Assembly (NCBI GenBank): GCA_946997485.1
Contig: CAMPVF010000009.1
Coordinates: 1-64,000 of the forward strand
Direction: 5' to 3'
Length of the DNA: 64,000 bases
DNA from: an uncultured Atopobium sp.
GTDB taxonomy: Bacteria; Actinomycetota; Coriobacteriia; Coriobacteriales; Atopobiaceae
In this document: one piece after another, positions 16,771-25,672 of the stretch
How the letters are laid out: each line of letters starts with the position of its first letter
Position numbering within the stretch: position 1 is the first letter of the stretch
The notes under the pieces: model-generated
What the model was told of the DNA's origin: nothing
Databases searched by the model: none
What the model saw: the letters and a program-made list of their open reading frames with translations, nothing else
Program-made: the position numbers and the translations under genes

Positions 16771-18066
16771 ATGGAAATTAAACGAGATTATTATCTCAAA
16801 AAGCTTGTCGATAAAAAAGAAAACGGCAGGATAAAGATTATTACGGGGATAAGACGATGTGGAAAATCATATCTGTTATGTAAGCTGTACAAAGAGTACC
16901 TGTTGTCTCACGGTGTTAAAGAGCATCAAATTATATCGCTTGCGCTTGATGATATTGATAATCTTGAATATCGAAATCCGTTTAGATTAAACGAGTACAT
17001 CAAGGAAAAAACTAAAAACAAACACCGCATGTATTACATTTTTATTGATGAAATCCAATTATCTGCGGCGGTGCGCAATCCTTATATAGATAGCACAGAA
17101 GAAAACGTAACCTTTGTTGATGTTTTGCTGGGGCTTATGAAATACAGCAATTTAGATATATATGTGACAGGCAGCAATTCCAAAATGCTTTCATCTGATG
17201 TATTGACGCAGTTTAGAGATCGTGGTGACGAGATACATGTAAACCCGCTCTCATTTGCAGAAGTGTACGATGTGTTTGAAAACAAAGCGTTGGCTTTTGA
17301 GCATTACACCGTATATGGAGGCATGCCCTATATCTATAGCTTACAAAGTGATGAGGAAAAAAATCAGTACTTGAAGGACTTATTTCAAGAAACGTACATA
17401 AAGGATGTTCTTGAAAGAAACAATATACAAAATGAGAGGGAAGTACTTGAATTATTGCTTGACTTTACATCTTCTGCCATAGGTTCGCTCACTAACCCAA
17501 CAAAACTATCAAGAAGGTTTTTGTCGGAGAAGCAGATATCAATATCATCCAATACAATCTCCAAGTACTTGGGTTTCTTTGAGGAAGCATATGTTCTGTA
17601 CCACGCTAATCGATATGATGTTAAGGGCTCAAGGTACTTTTCAACGCCGCTAAAATACTATTTTGCAGATATAGGTCTTAGAAATGCGCGATTAAATTTT
17701 AGGCAAGTTGAAGACACACACATTATGGAAAACATCATCTATAACGATCTGCTTCGTCGGGGATACAACATAGACGTTGGTGTGGTAGAAAAGGATTATA
17801 AGAAAAACGGAATCAGAACAAAGAGTCAACTTGAAGTTGATTTTGTCATAAACAAAGGTCATCAACGGTACTATATTCAATCAGCGCTGAATGTAGACAG
17901 TGCAGAGAAAAGAGAACAAGAAACGGCTTCCCTTACAAGTATTGACGACTCATTTAAAAAGATTGTTATTGTAAGAAAACCCATTATTCCTAAGCATGAT
18001 AACGATGGCATTTTATACATTGGCGTAGAGGATTTTTTGCTTAATGACGCAAGCATAGATTTATAG
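16771..18066 (+). CDS. ATP-binding protein with DUF4143 domain
   Basis: A 431-residue AAA-like ATPase. Walker A is GIRRCGKS (about residues 26-33), Walker B is YIFIDEIQ, and the sensor region is DIYVTGSNSKML. The C-terminal half has the DUF4143 pattern with LEVDFVINKG followed by YYIQSA, resembling a PD-(D/E)xK nuclease-like fold. Functions of this common family are poorly known. ATG 16771 follows GAGAGG; a GTG 15 bases earlier is an alternative. Codon use is AT-rich (many AAA, ATA, TTA) unlike neighbours, and it stands alone between opposed genes, so horizontal acquisition is likely. Confidence 0.8.
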   Translation: MEIKRDYYLKKLVDKKENGRIKIITGIRRCGKSYLLCKLYKEYLLSHGVKEHQIISLALDDIDNLEYRNPFRLNEYIKEKTKNKHRMYYIFIDEIQLSAAVRNPYIDSTEENVTFVDVLLGLMKYSNLDIYVTGSNSKMLSSDVLTQFRDRGDEIHVNPLSFAEVYDVFENKALAFEHYTVYGGMPYIYSLQSDEEKNQYLKDLFQETYIKDVLERNNIQNEREVLELLLDFTSSAIGSLTNPTKLSRRFLSEKQISISSNTISKYLGFFEEAYVLYHANRYDVKGSRYFSTPLKYYFADIGLRNARLNFRQVEDTHIMENIIYNDLLRRGYNIDVGVVEKDYKKNGIRTKSQLEVDFVINKGHQRYYIQSALNVDSAEKREQETASLTSIDDSFKKIVIVRKPIIPKHDNDGILYIGVEDFLLNDASIDL

Positions 18067-18162
18067 CAGCGCGCTACCCCCGTGTACCAGGGATTATATG
18101 CCAAGCGCTACATGCTACGCGCTCACCACCAGGGGCACATGCCACGCGCTCAACACCAGCCG

Positions 18163-18906
18163 CTAAATACCAAGCGCGCGTTTAAGTGTAACCACGCGTC
18201 TACGCGAAACGGGGATCTTTTTGTCTTCTTCGCCCTTAATACCAAGCTGGAGCACGCCGCTTGCAATAACTTCAACATCCTCAATTTGGTTGAGGTTTAC
18301 GATGTAGCCGCGGTGCACGCGGAAAAATCCGTGTCCGGCAAGACGTGCTTCAAATTTTGCAAGTGAAACGGTTGATAAAAAGCGCTCGTCAAAGGTATAT
18401 ACGCAGGTGTAATCGTCGCGCGCTTCAATATAACGTATGGTTGAAATAGGAATGAGCACTTTGCGGCCACCCTTTTCAACGGGAAGACGGTCGGGGAGGG
18501 TGTTGGGCGGCGCTAAGGGTGAGAGGTGTTTTTCAACCTTATCGAGGGCGCGCTGCAGCCTGTCCATGTCGATGGGCTTCATAAGATAGTCAACGGCATC
18601 TACATCAAAAGCCTCAAGCGCATATTCGCTGTACGCGGTTACAAATACAAGTGCGGGAGGGTTGTTAAGCTTGTGAAACGCTGCTGCAAGCTGCATGCCA
18701 GACGTTTTTGGCATCGAAATATCAAGAAAAATAACATTGAGCGCATCGGTTGCAGAATCTTTGCTGTGTATAAGCGCATCAACCGCTTCGCGTGCACTGC
18801 TTGCCTCTTCGATAAGAGTTACTCGCTGGGTTTGCTCAAGCAAATAGCGTAACTCTGAGCGCGCGGGCGCCTCATCATCTACGATAAGTGCGTTGAGTGT
18901 AAGCAT
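18163..18906 (-). CDS. LytTR-family response regulator
   Basis: A 247-residue two-component regulator. The receiver domain (1-120) has the acidic pair Asp10/Asp11, the phosphorylation site Asp62 (FLDISMP) and the conserved Lys of MKPIDM. The LytTR DNA-binding domain follows (about 140-245; IRYIEARDDYTCVYT, FFRVHRGYIVNLNQI). The regulator should bind DNA when phosphorylated by the LytS-like kinase encoded just upstream. The ATG at 18906 has AGGGAGG in front; the frame continues open to 19074 without a site. Targets are unknown; LytTR systems often control surface, cell-wall or transport genes. Confidence 0.92.
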   Translation of the reverse strand: MLTLNALIVDDEAPARSELRYLLEQTQRVTLIEEASSAREAVDALIHSKDSATDALNVIFLDISMPKTSGMQLAAAFHKLNNPPALVFVTAYSEYALEAFDVDAVDYLMKPIDMDRLQRALDKVEKHLSPLAPPNTLPDRLPVEKGGRKVLIPISTIRYIEARDDYTCVYTFDERFLSTVSLAKFEARLAGHGFFRVHRGYIVNLNQIEDVEVIASGVLQLGIKGEEDKKIPVSRRRVVTLKRALGI

Positions 18907-19170
18907 GTATGTCCTCCCTTTAACGCTGATAGGCGCATGCTTTTGTGCATATACGTGCACATGGGGCGTATGGGCGCGTGGTGTGTGCACGCAGGTTTGT
19001 ATGGTGCGCGCCGGTTTGTATGGTTCGCGCCATGTGAGCGCCATGTGCATCAACAATGCCCTATTATAACGCACTTATGGTCAAAATGGTTGCTAATGAT
19101 AACAAGTTGGTAGGCGCACGCCTGCAACCGCCTCCATCGCCGGTAATCGTATCGCGCTAATTTTTTAGTG

Positions 19171-20706
19171 CTACTCTTCGTGCTCATGTTCGCGTTCTTC
19201 GCGGGTGTGCCCTACGTGGAACTGAGCGTTGCCTGCCGCAGCATCGCATAGCCGCAGCGTAACGCTGGTGCCTTCGTTCACCTTGCTCACAATTTCAACG
19301 CCTGAGCCAGGCGCATAAAAACGCTCAATCCTATCGGCAACATTGCGCAGCGCAATACCTGTACCCTGGTTTCGCGCTGCTGTTTTGCGCGCTGCACCCG
19401 TTGGCATAAACGATGTTTTTGCAGCTTGAAGGAGTTGATGCGCCGCAGCGTCACTCATTCCCAGGCCGTCGTCGGTTACCGAAAGCAGCACGTCGTTATC
19501 ATCTACCGCAGCCTGAATATCAATGTGTAGCGGCATATCATCGCGCATGGCATGGCGAACGGCGTTTTCAACAATGGGCTGCAAAATAAAGCCTGGTACC
19601 AGCATCGATTTGCAGCGCTCGTCGATGTGCTCCATTTTAATGATGCGATCTTCGCCGAAGCGTGCTTTTTCAATTTGTAAATAGCGGCTTGTTTGTGTGA
19701 GCTCCTCGGAAAGCTCTACCAGTGTTTGCGAACTTTCGAGCGTATGGCGATAAAACGACGAAAAGTCGCGCAACAACTCTCGGGCTTTTTCGGGATTGGT
19801 GCGCGTAAACGACGCAATTGTGTTCAGCGTGTTAAACAAAAAATGGGGGTTTATCTGCGCTTGAAGCGCTTTGAGCTCGGCTCTGGCGGTGAGCTCCTCT
19901 TGTCTATCAAGTTCATACACCGAAAGCTGCGTGCTCAGCAGCTCGGCTAAGCCGCGCACAATAGTAAGCTGCGTGTGATTAATGTCGCGTCCGTGTGCGT
20001 AGTAAAGCTTAAGGGTGCCAACGGGGCGATCGGCCACAATGAGCGGGGCAACAATGCCCGCCTGAAAGCCTTTATATGGCAATGACCTGCGCATATCGTG
20101 CACGTGCACGGTGGTGCGCGTGCCCGCGTTACCTGCGCTACCAGCTGCACTACCAGCCGTGTTACCTTCCAAACCAGGGGCATCAGTGCGTGCGGCGGCA
20201 TGTGCGGGTGTAACGTGCTGCGCAATGTCGCGCGTCCATTCTTCCTGATTGGCAATGGTAAACGTTTGCACCCGTTTGCTTTCGAGCACGTGGGCAACAG
20301 CGTCGCTAATAGGCAGTCCTACCTGCGATATGGGCGTTTCGCTTCCTACATACGCAAGCGTGGTTTCGGTGTTGGTCATCGCAATTGCACGCGCGCCGGT
20401 TTCCGAAAGTAACAGTTGGCACACGGCGTTGCAGCTTTCTTCCGAAAGTCCATCGGCCATATGCGAAAGGGCAGCCGATGCAATACGCAAGGTGCGCTCG
20501 GTGGCTTCTGAGCGGTAGTCGTGCGGCGTAAACATGCGCGCGCCGCTCCACACAATAATAAGCGCAAGGCCACAACCAGCAATAATGGCGCTTATTACGT
20601 GGCTATAAATAATTGCGAGTGAGAGCATGCACAAAAACAAAACGCTGCAGGCAAGCAGCACAATAAATCGGATGGTGATATATGTTTCAGTGCGACGATT
20701 TGACAT
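19171..20706 (-). CDS. LytS/YehU-type sensor histidine kinase
   Basis: A 511-residue kinase. Two adjacent hydrophobic helices (about 13-34 and 37-55) anchor the N-terminus. A GAF-like sensor region (about 75-265) follows, interrupted by an Ala/Gly/Thr-rich insert near 170-200. The histidine kinase core begins with INPHFLFNTLNTIASF (phospho-acceptor His288) and ends with the ATPase motifs QPIVENAVRHAM, DDGLGMSD and GTGIALRNV. Unlike LytS it lacks the five-helix 5TMR_LYT sensor. GAAAGGG precedes the ATG at 20706. It lies 264 bases upstream of its likely partner regulator on the same strand. Confidence 0.9.
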   Translation of the reverse strand: MSNRRTETYITIRFIVLLACSVLFLCMLSLAIIYSHVISAIIAGCGLALIIVWSGARMFTPHDYRSEATERTLRIASAALSHMADGLSEESCNAVCQLLLSETGARAIAMTNTETTLAYVGSETPISQVGLPISDAVAHVLESKRVQTFTIANQEEWTRDIAQHVTPAHAAARTDAPGLEGNTAGSAAGSAGNAGTRTTVHVHDMRRSLPYKGFQAGIVAPLIVADRPVGTLKLYYAHGRDINHTQLTIVRGLAELLSTQLSVYELDRQEELTARAELKALQAQINPHFLFNTLNTIASFTRTNPEKARELLRDFSSFYRHTLESSQTLVELSEELTQTSRYLQIEKARFGEDRIIKMEHIDERCKSMLVPGFILQPIVENAVRHAMRDDMPLHIDIQAAVDDNDVLLSVTDDGLGMSDAAAHQLLQAAKTSFMPTGAARKTAARNQGTGIALRNVADRIERFYAPGSGVEIVSKVNEGTSVTLRLCDAAAGNAQFHVGHTREEREHEHEE

Positions 20707-20817
20707 ACGCAGCCCTTTCAAATACCTACGTCAATGGTTGTAGTGTACACGAAAGGGCGCATATGTGTACAGATTATGGCGTGTTTTTTGTGCACACCAT
20801 GGTGCGTAAAGCAGTGC

Positions 20818-21561
20818 TTAGTTGTTTTGCTGCTTAATAAAACGGTCAAAGTGGCAGGCAGCGAGCGCGCGATATACCTGATAACCGATGGCGTAGATAA
20901 CAACACCTTCGCCAATACCGGTTGTGATAACACCAAATATATACATAAGCACATAGGAGTTATCGAGCGCAATGGTGGTAAATGGAATGGTGTAAAAACC
21001 AAGGCCGCTTAACAGTAGGGGCAAATATGCAGGCACAATAAGGGCGTTTGCAATAACGGGCCCGGCAAGTGCAAGCAGGGGTCGATGTTTGAAATGCCAG
21101 GTAAACCATGCGCCAAGGGCGGTAGCAAGCGAGCCAAATACAACGTCGAGCAGGCCTAATGCTCCGGCGCCGCTCAAAACGATGTTAATGATGTTGGCAA
21201 GCACGCATCCAAGCGTAAGCCCGCCAATGGCTTCGGGCATAAAAAGTGCCAGCACACACACGGCTTCTGACACGCGAAACTGAATGGGTCCCCACGCAAG
21301 GCCGCTTAATGCAAGCAGACAAATGAGCGTAAGTGCGCAGTTGAGCGCCGCAATAAGTGCGATGCGCACCACCGTGTGCGACGTCATGTGCTGCAGCGTT
21401 GGCTGCGGAGCTTGCGCTGTGTGCTGTTCGTGTGGCAGCTGCGCCTGCTTTGCTGGGTTAGAGCTGTGGGAATGTGTGGCACCTGTGCCGTTTTGGCAGC
21501 ACGCAGGGGTTTTCCCAGAACCCTGCGTATGAGCAGATGCGGCGGTTGTTGAATTGTTCAT
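20818..21561 (-). CDS. QueT-family membrane transporter (queuosine precursor)
   Basis: A 247-residue membrane protein. Residues 1-65 are a Gln/His/Thr-rich hydrophilic leader, followed by about six hydrophobic helices. The segments AWGPIQFRVSEAVCVLALF and GCVLANIINIVL match the QueT family, ECF-type substrate-binding subunits usually assigned to queuosine precursor uptake. The ATG is seven bases after GGAGG; a GTG two codons earlier is too close to that site. QueT genes often follow preQ1 riboswitches, but I could not recognise a consensus preQ1 aptamer in the leader. It precedes the kinase gene on the same strand. Confidence 0.75.
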   Translation of the reverse strand: MNNSTTAASAHTQGSGKTPACCQNGTGATHSHSSNPAKQAQLPHEQHTAQAPQPTLQHMTSHTVVRIALIAALNCALTLICLLALSGLAWGPIQFRVSEAVCVLALFMPEAIGGLTLGCVLANIINIVLSGAGALGLLDVVFGSLATALGAWFTWHFKHRPLLALAGPVIANALIVPAYLPLLLSGLGFYTIPFTTIALDNSYVLMYIFGVITTGIGEGVVIYAIGYQVYRALAACHFDRFIKQQNN

Positions 21562-22039
21562 CAACACAACCTCCTTTAATTGGGTTTTATTACCCGTTTA
21601 TTGTAAATGGAGATATGTGATATGTGTGCGCGTGTGCCGCGTACGTAAAAACTACGTAATTGTGCGTGTGTGGGGATGAGTATGCGCAAGGCTGCAGGTA
21701 CGGCGTCTGTACGGCGTTCGTACAGCGGGCGCGCGACGAGGTTGCGCTGTGTGCGGAGCTCAGGTGCGACTGTGTGTGCGCCTAACAGTGTGTATGCATG
21801 CGGGTGCACATACGCTGCAGAACCATGGCAAATATTGCATAAAATGGGCAGGTACATACTATATATTTTATACCCCGCGCGGGGCATGTAATGTTTACTT
21901 AGTGCAGATAGTAGGAGCTCTACTTGCGCGTACGTCTAACGGCGTTATGATGTACTATCACGTTATGGGCGGTTGTATATACTGTAAATATGCCGCTGTT
22001 TTATGCAAACGCTGTTTTATGCAAATGAAAGTGAGTAGC
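21562..22039. other. Divergent intergenic region with short perfect palindromes
   Basis: This region lies between the QueT and YitT genes. It contains TACGTA-AAAAC-TACGTA at 21642-21658 and the 12-base palindrome CCCCGCGCGGGG at 21873-21884. The YitT reading frame is open back to 21749 but has no ribosome binding site there, so I treat that part as non-coding. Confidence 0.45.
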
Positions 22040-22957
22040 ATGGAAGCCATTCAAGATCGTCTCGATAAACACGAGGTTGAGATTGGTAATCGCGCCGCAG
22101 AAAAGCGCGACCATCCAGGAAAGCGTAAGTTTTTCATTATTCTCAACACCGGGCTCTTTATAAACGCGCTTGGTATCATGTGCTTTAAGGCACCCAATCA
22201 TTTTGCAATGGGCGGCACGTCGGGCATGTCAATTATTTTGGCAAATTTGTTTCCGCAGCTGCATTTAAGTGCATTTATCTGGTTTTTTAACATCCTCCTT
22301 GTGGTTTTAGGCCTTATTTTTCTCGATAAAAAAACGGTGGGCTGGTCGGTGTATTCGTCCATTGCGCTTTCGGTGTATGTAACGCTGCTTGAGTATGCGT
22401 TTCCGATGACGCAGCCACTTACCAACGACACCCTGCTTGAGCTGGCGTTTGCTGTGCTTTTGCCCGCAACGGGAAGTGCCATTGCGTTTAACATTGGCGC
22501 ATCTACTGGCGGCACCGACATTTTGGCCATGATTCTTAAAAAATATACCGCGGTCGAAATTGGTAAGGCATTAATGCTGGTAGACGCTATTATCGTTGCT
22601 GTTTCGGCGTGGCTTTTTGGCCCGCGCATTGGTCTTTATTGCATCTTGGGTCACATTTGTAAGGCGTTTGTGGTTGATACGGTTATCGAATCGGTAAGCG
22701 TGCGCAAAGTGTGCACGATTATTAGTAAGCGTCCCGATGATGTGCTTGAATTTTTGGTAAAGGAGCTGCACCGTACTGCCACCGTGCGCAACGAGTTTGG
22801 TGGTTTTTCGGGTGAGCCTGAAGTTGAACTGGTGAGCGTGCTTACGCGCCGCGAGGCGGCTCGCCTTATGCTCTACCTGCGTCGCAACGATCCCGAGGCA
22901 TTCACCACCATTGTAAATAGCACCGAAATCGTTGGTCGTGGCTTTAAGGGCTTTTAG
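22040..22957 (+). CDS. YitT family membrane protein (DUF2179)
   Basis: A 305-residue protein with a charged leader, five hydrophobic helices between about 35 and 215, and a C-terminal cytosolic DUF2179 domain (RKVCTIISKRPDDVLEFLVK, GGFSGEPEVELVSVLTRREA). Helix motifs FKAPNHFAMGGTSGMSIIL and FNIGASTGGTDILAMI are typical of YitT proteins. The function is unknown; transport has been suggested for the family. The start is uncertain: ATG 22040 has GTGAG nearby, and ATG 22025 is an alternative five codons earlier. The frame is open further upstream without a ribosome binding site. Confidence 0.8.
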   Translation: MEAIQDRLDKHEVEIGNRAAEKRDHPGKRKFFIILNTGLFINALGIMCFKAPNHFAMGGTSGMSIILANLFPQLHLSAFIWFFNILLVVLGLIFLDKKTVGWSVYSSIALSVYVTLLEYAFPMTQPLTNDTLLELAFAVLLPATGSAIAFNIGASTGGTDILAMILKKYTAVEIGKALMLVDAIIVAVSAWLFGPRIGLYCILGHICKAFVVDTVIESVSVRKVCTIISKRPDDVLEFLVKELHRTATVRNEFGGFSGEPEVELVSVLTRREAARLMLYLRRNDPEAFTTIVNSTEIVGRGFKGF

Positions 22958-23057
22958 TTTGGGCTTTCAATTCTTTCAATTACGAGTTTTTGCTACGGGC
23001 TTGCTACGAGCTTTGTACCAGATTGGTACCAGCTTCGTTCCAGTTTTGTTCCAGCTT

Positions 23058-23795
23058 TTAGGCGTTGTGTTCGTGCGACGCTGTTTTTGCGTGCTTTGCT
23101 GGCGTATGCGCCGCGCCGAGCTCTTTTTCGAGCATAAAGAGAGGAGCAATTATTTTGGTGTACACCGCCAGCCAGGCAAGCGATACACAAAAGCCAGCAA
23201 TAACGTCGGAAGCGTAGTGAACTCCCAGGTAAATGCGGCTAAGACCAACGGCACCAATGCAGAGCGAAAACCCAATGGTGCACAAATACTTTACAAAGAT
23301 GTCTTTTTCGTAGCGCCACACCATCCACACCAGCAAGCCATAAAATGCCATCGCTATCATTGAATGCCCTGATGGAAAGCTATATCCCGTTTCGCTAATG
23401 AGGCGAAAGCCTTCGGGGCGCGGTCTGTGGACGAGCTCTTTGAGCAGCAGATTAAGCACACACACAAGTGCAAGATTTACCGCCGCGCAGGCACCCGGCC
23501 GCTTGCCGGGCGCAAAAGCTTCAACAGCAAGAAGCATAACTACGAGTACAACAGGAAGCGCCAGCTCGGATATCGATTGCATGATGGGCGTAAGCCATGC
23601 CTGCCGCATATGCACAACTACCAGCACATATGCCGAATTGTCGAGCGCGAGTACCTCACCTGCGTGCACGTGTTTAAGAAGCGAGAGAAATAAAATTGTT
23701 GCCGCAAATCCAAGAATAATGAGCACGTTGTTACACGCATGCACGTAGAGCATGTGAAGGGCGCGGCGTGCGCTATGAGCAAACGAGAATTTCAT
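23058..23795 (-). CDS. PAP2-family membrane phosphatase
   Basis: A 245-residue membrane protein with about six hydrophobic helices. The three phosphatase motifs are complete: KELVHRPRP, SFPSGHS (141-144 PSGH) and GLSRIYLGVHYASD, giving the catalytic histidines and arginines. The active site would face outward. Family members dephosphorylate undecaprenyl pyrophosphate or phosphatidic acid; sequence alone does not decide, though recycling of the cell-wall lipid carrier is plausible. ATG 23795 is preceded by AAAGAT; the frame is open to 23918 without a better site. Confidence 0.85.
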   Translation of the reverse strand: MKFSFAHSARRALHMLYVHACNNVLIILGFAATILFLSLLKHVHAGEVLALDNSAYVLVVVHMRQAWLTPIMQSISELALPVVLVVMLLAVEAFAPGKRPGACAAVNLALVCVLNLLLKELVHRPRPEGFRLISETGYSFPSGHSMIAMAFYGLLVWMVWRYEKDIFVKYLCTIGFSLCIGAVGLSRIYLGVHYASDVIAGFCVSLAWLAVYTKIIAPLFMLEKELGAAHTPAKHAKTASHEHNA

Positions 23796-23973
23796 AGGGA
23801 ATCTTTCGTGTGAAACTGCGGCCAATGAGTGCGCGTACCTGCGGTTTTGTGCAAGCTTGTGCGCGAGCATGTGTGTGATTAGTATACTACAGCGTTTGCA
23901 TATAAAACACGCGTGCAACCTAAAGAAATCGTTAGGATTCTTACGGTTACACGCATGAGGGCATGTGCTTAGG

Positions 23974-24015
23974 CGAGGCGCTCAATGGTACGACCCATAA
24001 TGCGGCAGCGCCTCG
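23974..24015. repeat. 9-bp inverted repeat downstream of thioredoxin
   Basis: CGAGGCGCT at 23974-23982 and AGCGCCTCG at 24007-24015 are perfectly complementary around a 24-base loop, just past the thioredoxin stop codon. No T run is present, so it is at most a weak terminator or an mRNA 3-prime stabiliser. Confidence 0.4.
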
Positions 24016-24051
24016 TTATGCTAGGGACTAACGTAATAGCTTCCTTGCGGC

Positions 24052-24369
24052 TTAGAGATGTGCGTTAATCTCGGCAACAAGCTCGTCTTTTGGCATATTA
24101 CCTACGAGAGAGTGCACCACTTCGCCATTCTTAAACAGCATAACCGTTGGAATGGAAACAATTTGAAAACGCTGCGCGAGCTCGGGCTCTTCGTCTACAT
24201 TGCATTTGTATACTGCAAGACTATTGCTCATCTCGTCGCTAATTTCCTCGATAACCGGGCCGAGCGCGCGGCAGGGACCGCACCAGGTTGCCCAAAAATC
24301 AACAAGAACGGGCAGGTCGGAGCTGGTAATAATGGAATCAAAATCGGAAGACGTAATTGCCTGTGCCAT
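24052..24369 (-). CDS. trxA: Thioredoxin
   Basis: A 105-residue cytoplasmic disulfide reductase of normal length. The active site WCGPC has Cys30 and Cys33, the central buried Asp is in the preceding VDFWA strand, and the cis-proline loop is SIPTVMLFKNGE. It would reduce protein disulfides and could supply electrons to methionine sulfoxide reductase and possibly to the ribonucleotide reductase encoded 11 kb away, since no NrdH glutaredoxin-like gene is seen there. AAGGAG precedes the ATG. Confidence 0.93.
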   Translation of the reverse strand: MAQAITSSDFDSIITSSDLPVLVDFWATWCGPCRALGPVIEEISDEMSNSLAVYKCNVDEEPELAQRFQIVSIPTVMLFKNGEVVHSLVGNMPKDELVAEINAHL

Positions 24370-24814
24370 AAAAACTCCTTGTTACATGTACTTACGTACG
24401 GTTTACTTGCGTGGTACTTGGCTTATACCCCATTTCCTCGCGTTATTTCAGCGACGTGTGCCAAAATAATGGAAATATATGCATGCCATGCACCCGCATG
24501 CCCATGATGAAGCCGAAGATCTCTTGCTAAACCTTTTATGCTCGGAATGAATCTGCATGCGCATGCGGTATAGGGGTAGTGTAGCGCGTTTGCAACCGTT
24601 CGCGCAATATGCATACGCTGCGCATATGTACGATCCCACGCACGCAGCACCTGTGCGGCGTTTGTTGCATGCTGGCGTGTGTATTGTGTGGTTGAGATTA
24701 TAATGTATGCACGGAATTGTTTGTGTAACTCAGCATACCAATACCCATGGAGCTAACAGAATGGCTTGCTGGGGGCTTTAGATACCGTTTTAACGCGGAA
24801 GGAAGGAGGCGTGC
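24370..24814. other. Intergenic region with GCATGC palindromes
   Basis: A 445-base stretch between divergent genes. GCATGC and CATGCGCATGCGG motifs recur at 24480-24570. TATAAT at 24699-24704 could serve the plus-strand gene starting at 24815, although no good -35 box is at the right distance. Short frames here have no ribosome binding sites. Confidence 0.4.
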
Positions 24815-25414
24815 ATGATAATGCTTACAGATACGCAGGTGGGTGGGGTAGCGCCGGCAGCCTCCGCAATATCTGCACCTTCCGCAATATCCGCACCATC
24901 CGCACCACCCCAAACCCCGCAAACGTCCGCACAGCGCGCAGCAGATATGCGAGCCTCGGGCGTTTCGGCAGCGTGCGTGCGCAAAACCACAGCTGAGCTT
25001 GCGGCATGTGTACACGCAGGTATTTCGGTATACGAAAACGGCCTGGCGTCGTTTGTGGTGCTGCAAACGGGTGCGCCTTCGGCTGAGCAAACCCATGCAT
25101 TTCGCGCGGCAGCTATCGCGCTTGGTTATGCGCCCGATAACCTGTGCGTACTTGTTGCGCCACCCGATGTTATGCCTGGTACAATGCGTCAAGCTATTGC
25201 AAGTGTAAGCCCTATGGAGCTTGTTGTTGCCGATGCTGCCGCGGCTGAGCTCGTGCGTGCGGCGTTTGAGCTTTCAAGCCCGCTTACGTACAATTGCGCA
25301 CTTGAGATATTTGGCATACGTGTTGTTGCGTTTGAGCATTTTGGTGAAGACATGCACGATGCCGCTGCAAAAAAGCGTAATTGGCTCGCGCTAAAAGGGC
25401 TTTCTTGCCGGTAG
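24815..25414 (+). CDS. Hypothetical protein with Ala/Pro/Ser-rich leader
   Basis: A 199-residue protein I do not recognise. Residues 5-40 are a low-complexity Ser/Ala/Pro stretch in which AISAPS-type units repeat. The remaining 155 residues look like a compact alpha/beta domain with alternating hydrophobic strands (ISVYENGLASFVVLQTG, NLCVLVAPPDVM, MELVVADAAAAELV). No signal peptide or membrane helix is visible. The gene is supported by AAGGAGG six bases before the ATG and by its codon use. It precedes pgi by 258 bases on the same strand. Confidence 0.6.
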   Translation: MIMLTDTQVGGVAPAASAISAPSAISAPSAPPQTPQTSAQRAADMRASGVSAACVRKTTAELAACVHAGISVYENGLASFVVLQTGAPSAEQTHAFRAAAIALGYAPDNLCVLVAPPDVMPGTMRQAIASVSPMELVVADAAAAELVRAAFELSSPLTYNCALEIFGIRVVAFEHFGEDMHDAAAKKRNWLALKGLSCR

Positions 25415-25672
25415 ATGGCTTGCAACGGGTGCGCATCGGCTTGCAGCGGGTCCGCGGTAGCCGTACACCGCATGCATAAAACCGCATACAATATGCAGCC
25501 GTTGTGCCTTTCTTTGCTGTGCCTAAAATTATCCGTTTGTGTAAACGTTTGTGCGCTACACTTAGAAACTAGTGAAATGAGTGCAATGAGCGTGTTTCAA
25601 AAACGTCTATTTGTGTATAACGTGTCCTACATTTCCATACGATTGTAAAGAAATTGCAGCAAAGGAGTGCAT

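Noticed and set aside
21562..21640. preQ1 riboswitch before the QueT-type gene
   Set aside because: A GGGTAATAAAACCC hairpin lies before the ribosome binding site, but the conserved preQ1-I, -II or -III aptamer sequences were not recognised. A covariance-model search would decide.
24423..24650. 75-codon minus-strand frame upstream of trxA
   Set aside because: No ribosome binding site and no family match; the region is dominated by GCATGC palindromes.
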